A program made the position numbers and the translations under genes. This document shows positions 45,246 through 54,943 of a DNA stretch of 64,000 bases, piece after piece; positions within the stretch are counted from its first letter, which is position 1, and each line of letters opens with the position of its first letter. The DNA lies in assembly GCA_003550305.1 (NCBI GenBank), contig QKYT01000115.1, positions 36,720 through 100,719 on the forward strand. The letters run 5' to 3'. The DNA is from Glomus cerebriforme (Eukaryota; Glomeromycota; Glomeromycetes; Glomerales; Glomeraceae). The notes under the pieces were generated by a model that saw only the letters and a list, made by a program, of their open reading frames with translations, had not been told where the DNA came from and did no database searches.

Positions 45246-45495
45246 TTCTTTTGTAGGTCTCTCAGTTTTCGGTCCGATACTGGAAAGTGGGAACCGGTAA
45301 GTTTCTAGGCGAAACTTACCATTTTTTTTGTTTTTATTTAGAAACACTTATTAACGTTTCTTTTTTTTTCTTGTAGGTTCTCCGAGCTCTTCGGTCCGGA
45401 CTGGGAAGGGAAAACGGGAAGTTTCTCCATGAAACTTATCATTTTTTCAAATTTTTTTTAAAGAAACGTTTCTAACGTTTCTTCTTTTTTCTCTC
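45246..45495. repeat. two tandem units, about 122 bp, with splice-like borders
   Basis: The two units align with tcggtccg at 45269 and 45391. Each starts with a pyrimidine run and ttgtaggt (like a 3' splice site), goes through tcggtccg, an actgg word and a gggaa word, then a short hairpin (aagtttctaggcgaaactt, aagtttctccatgaaactt) and ends in a poly-T tract with gtttctaacgtttct-like words. More GC-rich than its surroundings. Function unknown. Confidence 0.6.
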
Positions 45496-45497
45496 CA

Positions 45498-45898
45498 GAA
45501 TTCTTAGTTAAATCCACTTCTCCTGTATAAATATACCTTTATAAAAAAATATATAATCGAAAGATTTATATTAATGATTTGTTAATTAAAAAAATTTTAT
45601 TTAATAAAATATGTCTTACTTGAGAATTATTTCAAAAATATTAGGATTAATATTTGGTTTTTCGAATTCAAATATATCATCCTTTTTAACAACCCATTTA
45701 GACGAGAATGCACTTCTGAAATAGAATGAACGACCTTTCAAGATACTTGAATGAGCACGAAATTCTTTTCTCTCCGACACGAATAATAACGTTATGATCA
45801 TCCGCATCATATAACATTAATAAAGACTTGAATGGAATTTCGAAGTCATTTCTTAAAATATTTTTTTTTTTGCGGGAAGGGTGTGTACCGCTCGCCAA
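45498..45898 (-). pseudogene. BTB/POZ domain gene, truncated
   Basis: On the minus strand, 45898-45620 then 45536-45498, with an 83-nt intron (GTAAGA...TAAAG). The first part reads F-K-S-L-L-M-L-Y-D-A-D-D-H-N-V-I-I-R-V-G-E, then after a frameshift near 45775 F-R-A-H-S-S-I-L-K-G-R-S-F-Y-F-R-S-A-F-S and I-N-P-N-I-F-E-I-I-L-K; the second exon gives Y-I-Y-T-G-E-V-D-L. This is the standard BTB order (homodimerisation and Cul3 adaptor fold). The gene stops abruptly where the 122-bp repeat begins, so the rest of the BTB and all downstream domains are gone. Confidence 0.75.
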
Positions 45899-46924
45899 TG
45901 TTAAATCATTTGATGATCGTCACACAACTGACGCAAAATGTAAATCTTAAATCATTGGTACAAATTCTTTTACACTTTTAGTAATATTTTAAACTTACAC
46001 GGAAATGATTGGATAATAAATATTACATCTTTTATTAAAGATTACTAATTATACATGTAAACAAATCCGTAGCCTATTTACTGTTGTTTTTTATATTTTT
46101 ATTAATTTTAATTTTATTAATTCAAAAAAGGAAAAAACGAAACGAGGATATTCTATCGGTGAATACTTGTGTTTCCAAGAGTACTTGAATTTATAACATT
46201 TNTTGATAACGTATATCGATATGGTATTTCCACCTGTACAAAGAGATTAGGTCTTATCGTCTTAAATATTTTATTAGCATAAATCNTGCGACATATTTTG
46301 TATTAAAAACAATAAAATCAATTAAAAACAATTAAATGGAATTTTTGTTCTAAGACATACACGTGCTACATCATTTTTCTAACTTATTATTGGTTGTGAA
46401 AATAGTGTCCCAGAGGACAACAGTCGTCAGTCGTCCCCCTCTATAATCACATATCTAATGGTTTGATTACAGTAGCGACTAGCGAGACAATTTTAATATG
46501 GTCTCAACCAGCACTGGCGTGATTATAAATGAGAAGTTCTTTATGTAGGTTGTGCCTATGGAGGGGATGACTGTATTCCATTTGTCAATTAGAGATAATT
46601 CCTGTAATTTAAAATATTTAAAATAATAAATGATTTTGGAGGTTTTAAAATATATTAAACATAATAATTATTTAATTTTCCTAGCTAAATGTGGGAATCA
46701 TTTGGAAAACGATAGTGGGATTTTGTCGAATCCAAGTTGATTGTATTACAATTAAATAATCTTGAAGTCAAACAATTTTCAAGAAACAATTCATTAGATG
46801 CGATTAACAATCTGAGAATGATTGAAATCTTTATTTATTATTTAATATATACTTATTCAAGAAATGACGAGATATCACACACATACTGTATATCTATATT
46901 GCTATTTTTAATTTACAACCCACT
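45899..46924. other. intergenic, possible small inverted-repeat element
   Basis: cagtcgtccccctctata (from about 46428) and an inverted partner near 46560-46575 (gaggggatgactg) might be the ends of an element of about 145 bp; the match is imperfect. Isolated N bases at 46202 and 46286. No gene is seen. Confidence 0.35.
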
Positions 46925-47005
46925 TGGCTAATAATGCGTTTTGAAATAAGTTGAACGAGCTCTAAGGATATTTGAATGAGCACAAATTCATTTATATTTT
47001 GGGTT
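46925..47005 (-). pseudogene. second, tiny BTB relic
   Basis: On the minus strand a short piece reads C-A-H-S-N-I-L-R-A-R-S-T-Y-F, the core of a BTB domain, with a stop just before it. At the DNA level it is similar to 45740-45780. Nothing else of the gene is left. Confidence 0.5.
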
Positions 47006-47518
47006 TCACTGAAATGGAAATTTAAAAACATCATTATTTTATATGTACGTATCGTAACGATATATAACGTTAATAAAATTATAATTTAAATTATATATTT
47101 AACACTATAGTCACGTGTGTGTAACTATTGTATATCGAAAATGTCACGCCCGTGATATCCGGACTTAATAGGAAAACTAGTTGAATTTAGAACATTCTAA
47201 ACGAAATGTATCTTTATTGTATAAATGAGAATAGATAAAATTAAACAACAATATTAATTTAAATTTTTGACGCAGCTGATAAATTTGGTTATTCATCTTT
47301 TACCTGTTTACCATTTGTGGGGGGACTATGAAAAAAGTGGGGTTCTTGCAGGTATCAGAACTTATTCACTTTTAAAGTTGCATCCTTCTTCGAAAATGTT
47401 CCCAGAAAAAATAAAAATAAAGCAACGTCAGTATGTAATTGTACTTTATTTATTTTAAAATAATTATTTGAGTGATCAATAATGGGGTTGTAAAACTTCA
47501 AGTTTCCATAATAATAAT

Positions 47519-47722
47519 ATGGCAAGCATGGACAGCTAAAAACATCAAGCACATGACAGCTAAAATATCAAGCACGTGGCAGATAAACATCAAACATGGA
47601 CATATAAAATATCAAGCATGAACAGTTAAACATCAGGCATGAACAGGTAAAATGTCAGACATGGGGTGACATTTTGTCTATCCATGCTTGATAGTTTTGT
47701 CCAACCCGGCTTGCCATACCAT
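47519..47722. repeat. minisatellite enclosed by inverted repeats
   Basis: Six or so units of 21-23 bp (consensus aagcatgaacagctaaaaca, ending tc) run from about 47522 to 47660. The block is bordered by atggcaagcatgg on the left and an inverted ccatgcttgat...gcttgccat on the right. Probably a non-autonomous hairpin element with an amplified interior. Confidence 0.65.
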
Positions 47723-48212
47723 AAAGGTTTCAAATTACATTGTTTATGAATCATGGGGTCTCCATTATAAGGAATTTCTCTTTTTTGTGGCCTTTTCTTT
47801 ATATATATATATATCAGGTATAGTCAATCTTTGATATAGAGAAGTCATCCATCGAATATATAGTAAGAAGTTTGATAGATCCGTTGTGACAAAACATAAA
47901 GTATGTCAACAATAAATAGAGAACAGATTGACCCCATTAATTGGATAGAAAATGCGATATCAAAGAATTATTTAAAATACTATGATTATACTAAGTTTAC
48001 TAATCAAGAAGAAATTAGCAGTGGTTCTTCTGGAAAAATTTTTCTTACAAGACGAAAAGATTCCGATACCGTTATGGTTCTAAAAGATTCATATAACCTA
48101 ACAATTAAAGAAATCGTTAATGAAGTAAATTACCATAACAAATTTTACAATGTAAATCATACAATTTTTGTCGTCATTGGCTTATTCTAAAAATAAAATA
48201 AATAATAGTTAA

Positions 48213-48958
48213 CATTATTGCACGGCCCTATAGGATCATGCTGATTTTATTTGACCTATATTTTAATCATTGTACAATATTGAAGATCAAAAGTTTATTT
48301 GCGTACAATATTGATTTGTTTGCGTACAATATTGAACTATTTGCATACAATATTGATATATTAATAAAATACTAAGAATTTAAGTATCTGCAATATTAAT
48401 TTTCAAACTAACTTGTTTTAAAATCCCACTATTTATTAAATTAACTAAATTATTTGTTTTATAGTAATTTCTAAGTTAGTATTGTTAGAATCAATTTCTT
48501 GTAATAGTTCGCGTAAATTATTNNNNNNNNNNNNNNNNNNNNNNNNNNNNNNNNNNNNNNNNNNNNNNNNNNNNNNNNNNNNNNNNNNNNNNNNNNNNNN
48601 NNNNNNNNNNNNNNNNNNNNNNNNNNNNNNNNNNNNNNNNNNNNNNNNNNNNTATAATACTGTAAACTTACTAAAGTTTTCTCATAAATTCTGTTGTTTT
48701 TGCGTGGTATATTAAAGAGTAATAATAAAGAAAATTTATTTGATAGGAGAAACAATAAAAGGAAACATGAAAAAAAGAAATATGATAGGAAGAAAAAAAA
48801 AAGTTTATTGTTAAATAACCTTTAATAGACTTTTATAAAGCATGATCTGCATTAGCCGTACGATAATATAGATATTGTACGGTGGTATTTCATTGGTTAA
48901 CGTCACTTCGTGACGTTAACCTATATAAATGCACACCGTACAATATCCATTAAATACA
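48213..48958. mobile_element. element(s) inside intron 1 of the kinase gene
   Basis: tgcacggccctataggatcatgc (near 48216) is loosely inverted at about 48840-48862 (agcatgatctgcattagccgtac). Four spaced copies of tgcgtacaatattga (48270-48357) follow the left end. At 48871-48947 there is an 80-bp hairpin with ends gatattgtacggtg and caccgtacaatatc and centre ggttaacgtcac. Both parts share the word gtacaatat, so they may belong to one element or one family. The unknown 130 N (48523-48652) prevent a definite outline. Confidence 0.5.
48523..48652. other. assembly gap, 130 N
   Basis: A run of N inside intron 1 of the kinase gene. The other gap is 12895-12946 (52 N). Confidence 0.99.
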
Positions 48959-50044
48959 GCGTGAAGTTGATTATCACGAAAATATTATTAGATTTTATGG
49001 GATCTCGAAAAAATTAGAAAATAAATATTTATTGATTATGGAATATGCTGATGGTGGAACATTGCAATCTTATTTAACAAATAATTTTAGTAAACTTGAT
49101 TGGAATGATAAATGTCAATTAGCGTATCAACTTTCAAGTGCTGTAGCATGTATGCATTACGAAAAAATTATTCATTGTGATTTGGTATCTATTAAAAAGT
49201 ATTTAATGAATATTTTTTTATTATGTCAATTAATTAATAATGTTTTTATTCTTCATGTAGCATGCGCAAAATGTACTTGTACACCAGAATAAAATAAAGT
49301 TAGCAGATTTTGGTTTGTCAAGAAAAATAACTGATAAATCGCTTACAGATGCACGGCCTGGTGTTGTTCCTTATGTTGATCCGAAATATTTGGATAATAA
49401 AAATCAACCATATATATTAGATGAAAAGTTTGATGTTTATAGTGTTGGAGTTCTTCTTTGGCAAATTTCAAGCGGTCATAGACCTTTTTTCACTGAAAAA
49501 TATGATATAGACTTAATCTTGGATATTAAACAAGGAAAAAGAGAAAATTTTGTTTGGGGTACTCCTATTAAATATAGTAACTTATATAAAGGTAAATGAT
49601 GTTATAATTCATTTATACTGTATATAATTGTTTTTAAATTATTAGACTTAAATTCTGGAGGACAAATATCTCGTGATGATTCTATTCCTAAAGAATTAAT
49701 TTCGTAAGTATTTTCTTTAATTATTAATCCGAGAGTTTTAACAACATTTGGCATAGTAGGACGTTTAGACGGATCATCTTTCCAACATTCTAACGATAAT
49801 TAAATAAATTATATAAAATATTCTAGCGATACTGTAAATCCTGACTTATTTCTAGATTATTATGATTCGGATATATCAAATCGGCCATATAAATTATTAT
49901 TTTTGGAAGCATTTGATATAACAGATAGCATATATGTTATCATTGATAAATTACTTGAACTTTATGAATCAATATATTTTATTAAATTATTTATAGATTA
50001 TTCATTATATGTTCGTAGATTTATAATTAAGGAAACAGAATAAA

Positions 50045-51109
50045 TATTATAGAAATTTTATTCATTTCCTTCCCAGTTTGCGTAATACAAAGACCCTGTA
50101 TCCAGTTTCATTTTTTAATCTCATATTGTCATACAATATTCATCAGATATTTTATGCTCTTATTATAAAACTGAACGAAAATATAAATATCGAAAAATTT
50201 TCACATCAATTGTTAATTTTACATTTAATTCCTTTTGAAAAAATAAATGGTAAATTAGTATTATGATAATTCATGTAGATGTTCAGGATAAAATATGTTA
50301 TATTTATGAAGTTCCATTGCGAAAATTGATATTAGAATGTATATATACTGTATAATCATATATAGTTGCCGTTGAAATTCTCAATTTACAGCCAATTCGA
50401 CATTTCACCGTATTCCATAAATCATTCAAAAAATCACAATTAAAAAATTATCATTTGCAAATAGAATAATTGTGTGAAAAAAATGATTTAACGGCATTAC
50501 GGATTACAAATATCCGTATTGCTATAAATTTAAGTGGAATTACGGCATTACGGAATAAATTCCATATACGGTATTGTGGTTTTACAATTTACAAATTCTA
50601 ATACGGAATGCGTAGCCACATTAACTAATTTCGATGGTAATGTAGTATGAATCAAGTAATAAATAAAAAGTCTTTTTGCTCCAATAGAATAAATAATATG
50701 CGATGTATAATTTTATTTCTATAACTCATTATTAAAGAAAATAAATTTGATAAGATTATGTGTGATGCAAAATATAAGTTTTTAGTACATGTTCCACGCG
50801 TCACGGAAAATATCATATACCATATTACATTTTTACTTTATGATATTACAATTAAAACTTTAGTACTTTTTTTTTTATTATATTTATTTTTATTCGTATC
50901 ATTCGGATAATTTAATGGTCGGAGTTAATAATATAATTTGAGACCGTGATAACCCATAATTTTTGTATGTTTGTATTTGTACTAGTGTGGTGATGAAGTC
51001 ATCGCACTCTAATTAATAATAATTTCATAAGCTTGATAAAATATATTATTTTATTTTTTTGTTTTTATGTTAATTTCTGAAAAAAAAAAAAAATATTTTT
51101 CAGAGCTTG
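50045..51109. other. intergenic, no gene seen
   Basis: The word acggcattacgga occurs at about 50493 and 50552 and once more near 54707, so a dispersed repeat is likely. No open gene was found. Confidence 0.45.
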
Positions 51110-51395
51110 CTACGGCCCTACCAATAATGGACTTATTAGAAGTACACTATGCTCCTCCTCCCTTCGCATAGCACCATGCCGTACCACAACCAACCAGCTC
51201 TACCGTGGGACTGCAGCTTGTACGAATAAGAGGGTTTTGGGATAAAGCGAGAAGGTTTGGGGATAAGAAGCTATAAGGCGAGAGGGTTTTAGGGAAGTCG
51301 AAAAGCGAGGTAAGGGAAAGCTGGTACCCACAGGCTTACGCTAAGGTAAGCACGCTATGCCCCCACCCACGCATAACATCATGCTGCTCTTCAAA
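51110..51395. repeat. GC-rich repeat island
   Basis: About 285 bp close to half G+C in otherwise very AT-rich DNA. Near its ends lie two similar 35-bp direct repeats (ctatgctcctcctcccttcg at 51152 and a related ctatgcccccacccacgcat at 51353, each followed by a catgc word). Between them are three related units with agagggtttt/aaggttt, ggataa and gcgag. No coding frame; possibly a SINE or satellite piece. Confidence 0.55.
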
Positions 51396-51935
51396 CATAC
51401 CCAAAAATAAAAACAAAATCAACTTAAACATGATGCTTACTACCTAAAATACAAGTTGTTCATTTGTTTCATTATGTACCTTATAAAAAAAAACCTTTAC
51501 AAATAAAAAAATTTTTCCTCCAAACTCTTTTTTAAAAACCAAAAAAAAAAAAAACTTTTATCTAAATAAAGGCAGTATTTATTATATATTAGATTTTTTG
51601 TATGACTCATCAATATACATGTATTAATTGTGTTATGATATATCCTCGTTTGAATAAATGTGATAATCAATCAAATGAAACATGGTATCACGTACAGTTC
51701 AATCTATTTTGAGATTAATTAATTTAATCAATATTAATAAAACGAACAAAGATTAATTATTATCTATCATTTTTTAATACTTGATTTAAATCAATAAAGA
51801 TAAAAAAATATTATTTATTGGTAAATAACTGCAATATTTATTATATGTTAGAAATAAGCTTAATTATTAAAAGAAAAAAACACTATTTTGACTAGGTATA
51901 AAATATGACCCTATTCATATATGATTATGCTAAAA

Positions 51936-52541
51936 TCAACAGGGTATTTTTCTCAGAAATTCAATAAGAAGCTGATCTTCTGAAAGATATCCCTCTTTTT
52001 CCACTTCATCGTCACCATAATTGATCTCTGTAAATGAATTCTTCATTTCTTCCATTTGTGTTTTATAATACTTGTACTTTGCTAGAAACTTCTCTGGTCG
52101 TGCCGTTAGAATAAAATCCCCATCATACACGCTTAACGTGATTGATTGATTATTGACCAGAAATCCTGAATAATTTACATCGACAGTAATGATATATGCA
52201 TATTCATAATTACTTTGGAATAATTCCTCTAAAGATGCAATAGGAATGAGATGTGGATTTGTGAAATCACTCGTGGAGAAAGCATGAATCAATTTAGCAC
52301 CAAGAATGCCAGTTTCAGGACACAAATTGTTTGGACTTGTCGCTACAAAGTTGCGTATGAGATCGCAGAGAAAATTAGCCAACCATTCGCCCACACCACC
52401 TTCAACGTATCCGTCATAATGTTGATAAATACAAGCATAATATTTATAAAAGTATTGACTTTCAGCTGGTCCACCAAGTATACTCTGTTTTTCTCTTTTG
52501 GGACTTCGTTCACGAATAATTGTAATACTATGTGTTCCCAT
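51936..52541 (-). CDS. small protein resembling the MGTRSLT-type family
   Basis: A single exon, 201 residues, with ATG at 52541. It begins M-G-T-H-S-I-T-I-I and continues with A-C-I-Y-Q-H-Y-D-G-Y-V-E-G-G-V-G-E-W-L-A-N-F-L. That combination (MGT-R/H-S-x-T start, Y-x-Q-x-D-G-Y-x-x-x-x-G, then L-A-x-F-L) is typical of short uncharacterised proteins of phages and bacteria. Here a longer C-terminal half follows (Y-I-I-T-V-D-V-N-Y, S-L-S-V-Y-D-G-D, and an acidic/lysine helix). No signal peptide, no membrane segment. Codon use does not look foreign. Function unknown; transfer from a bacterial or phage source long ago is possible but unproven. Confidence 0.75.
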   Translation of the reverse strand: MGTHSITIIRERSPKREKQSILGGPAESQYFYKYYACIYQHYDGYVEGGVGEWLANFLCDLIRNFVATSPNNLCPETGILGAKLIHAFSTSDFTNPHLIPIASLEELFQSNYEYAYIITVDVNYSGFLVNNQSITLSVYDGDFILTARPEKFLAKYKYYKTQMEEMKNSFTEINYGDDEVEKEGYLSEDQLLIEFLRKIPC

Positions 52542-53401
52542 GTGTTGCGTTCAATGATATTTTTCAAGAAAAAAAAAAGTCAAGAAAAAAATCTGGTGGC
52601 TTAATGTTTATCTAACGTGCTTTAAATGTACTATTTATGATATCAGTTATGTCATGGATCATGATCAATTTCCATATAGGGATTAATTTTTTAGGATTCA
52701 CATGTATGAATCTTTAAATTTAGAAGGAATTTCATATAAATGAGTTAGTATCTTTGTATAAACTAAATTTATTATGTATTGCAGGCAGAATATCGTAAAA
52801 TGTAATGATTAACCCTAGTAACATGTAATACCAAATTATGGAAAATTTATGAGATGGACCACAATTTTTTTTTAATTATATATATATATTTATTTATACA
52901 AAAAAAAAATTAAGATTAAAACCAATAAATTTAGAAAATATATTTGTCAAACTCGGAATCGATTATATCGATTCGATTTACTGATTTGGGAGTTTACACT
53001 GTAAACGAATTAAATAGGGGTTTTAAGATTTTAACAGGACGATGTATGTACATTGATTTTTTAATTATCACAGATAGTAATTCTGATTAACCTATCTGCT
53101 ATTTATTATATTTTAAGAGAAATCATTGGCATTTTTGAATTTTTGGATTTTTGCATTTTCAGTTTCATTTATCAAATCATCTACTCGATCTGATAAGTAC
53201 TTGGGAAAAAAAAGTATGATTTTAAAATTACGATATAACGAATTTGGTGAAGAAATCTATTGTCATTCTTGACATTCTGCTAGGCAAATTCAAATTGACA
53301 TTTAAAGTGAATAGTTCAGATAGAAAATAGTTAATTGTTAATCAAAGAAAAGAGGATTATGTTAAATTAGAACAAAAATTTCTATACAAAACTACTGTTA
53401 A
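52542..53401. other. intergenic, no gene seen
   Basis: AT-rich upstream region of the MGTRSLT-like gene. No supported feature. Confidence 0.5.
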
Positions 53402-53608
53402 TGTCAGAAGGTTAAAAAAAAAGCCTTTCAATCAGCGAAACTATTTAAAGAGGATGATAAATGTACTAAAAATATTTACATTTCGCCAGAAATACTAGCG
53501 AAGTTGGTTAAAGTTAAAGGTATTTTTAATCAGGTTTATGGAAAATTTAGATCAAGTGATAAAAGAAATTTAGAATTTGATTTATTTATTAAATCATTAT
53601 TCATTTAA
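53402..53608 (+). pseudogene. unassigned C-terminal relic
   Basis: About 68 codons open without an ATG, ending at TAA 53606-53608, charged and helical (E-D-D-K-C-T-K-N-I-Y-I-S-P-E-I-L-A-K-L, then V-Y-G-K-F-R-S-S-D-K-R). It looks like real former coding sequence because of its balanced composition, but I do not recognise it. Confidence 0.3.
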
Positions 53609-54943
53609 TAAAGTATGCTACAATTTGTTCTTTCTTATTTTTGCAAAATTTAAAATACGTTCCATCTGATGCACATGGAGACACATTTATTTAAAGTTTT
53701 TTTTTCAATATTAACAACAATTTCAATGCCTTATTTTTATTAACACCAACCAATACCACATTGATAAAAACCTACCTAGCGTGCCTTGAATAAATGGTAG
53801 CCGGATAGATTTGCCGGATCACATGTGCTGATTCCCGGCGGTTACATATTTTTAATAAAAAAAAATTATATAGAATTACGAATAATTAAAAATAAAATAT
53901 TTATTTAATATTATTATTCCCAATATATCGTGTTTTTGTTAAAAATTTTCGTTTTTTTTTGTGCCGTAATATCGTCATTCCCTTTTTCTAATGATCTGAA
54001 ATTTGTACGAACGCTTTTTAACCACAGTTTCAGAACATCTAAATAACTAATAGATTATCAGGTTGTTTTTTATTTTTATTTTTATTTATTTTTTTTTTTT
54101 TTGAGCGAGAAATTTTGATTTTATCTCAGGATTGTAAATATTTTTTAAAGCAACACCTTTTTTATTTAGAAATTCTTCATATTTTTGAAGAACATGATAT
54201 CCTTTACAGGTTCTACTTTGTTAGTTTGACATTGGTTAAATAAGAAGTATAATCAGGAAATGATTTGTAATAAATCAATTTAATTATTTAATTAATTGTA
54301 ATTAGCGTAACCGAGAATCAGTATTCGATTTACCATTATACAGTAGAAGTACAATAATGTTGGAAAACTAAAAATTTTATTGATTTTCTTATTGATAATG
54401 TTTATCCATTTGTTAAAGTGATTTCTTTTAAAAAGCTTTATCTCCCTTAGAAAATTCAGTGATTATTATAGTTTTGTTGTTTGTGAGAAAATTTGACATT
54501 GAAGTGATTGCTAATGACTGTTTGTTTTGTAATTATATAGCTAAGTGCTTCATACTTGATAAAACACCTTAGGGTCTTAAGTATTTCATTATAACATATC
54601 AAGAAAGAAAGTCGCCTACACTTCAATTATATTAAAGTCACGAAACTTGTAAAACAATGAATCAACGTTGCGCATAAGTTGGGACAAAGTTACTGTGCCA
54701 GAACTACGGCATTACGGATTAGCCGAAATTATATCATTATCAATTATAAAATGTCTAAAAAAAGATGATCTGCGGATAATAATAAATATTTAGTAACTTT
54801 GTAATTTATGATCATTTGGATCGTGTGATTTTTGTACGACGTTATTCTTAATATATCAATACAAAATAATGGTTCGGATTCACATTTGCATACCTGATAC
54901 TATTTCCAATTTTAAAGTTTAAAAAAAAAAAAAAAAAACGAAA
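53609..54943. other. intergenic upstream of F-box member 4
   Basis: Contains T-rich tracts near 54060-54102 and the F-box promoter motif listed separately. The leader just before 54944 is a run of 18 A. No gene is seen. Confidence 0.5.
54826..54844 (+). promoter_or_regulatory. F-box promoter motif
   Basis: tgatttttgtacgacgtta, about 100 bases before the ATG at 54944; near-identical to 39341-39357. Confidence 0.5.

Larger units (their letters stand above)
47903..50044 (+). pseudogene. kinase gene of the HCD type, with an element in intron 1 and exon 4 inverted
   Basis: Exons 47903-48124, 48960-49184 and 49261-49591 match the kinase at 30022-34126 in order, phase and borders. Motifs: S-S-G-S-S-G-K-I (glycine loop, with a Ser-Gly change), V-M-V-L-K, H-C-D-L, A-D-F-G. 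Intron 1 is 835 bp and contains an inverted-repeat element and a 130-N gap; its acceptor (acag) now removes about four residues (the L-K-x-Q before R-E-V) but keeps frame. The next exon (E-C-W-K-D-D-P-S-K-R-P-T-M) lies on the opposite strand, 49789 down to about 49640, with its acceptor TTAG; after it, plus-strand coding resumes from about 49825 as the post-kinase helical linker to a stop at 50044. There are no Sel1 repeats. The inversion must abolish a normal product. Confidence 0.8.

Noticed and set aside
46428..46575. Possible MITE with ends cagtc-tcccc
   Set aside because: The inverted match is short and gapped and no target duplication was found; left as a note only.
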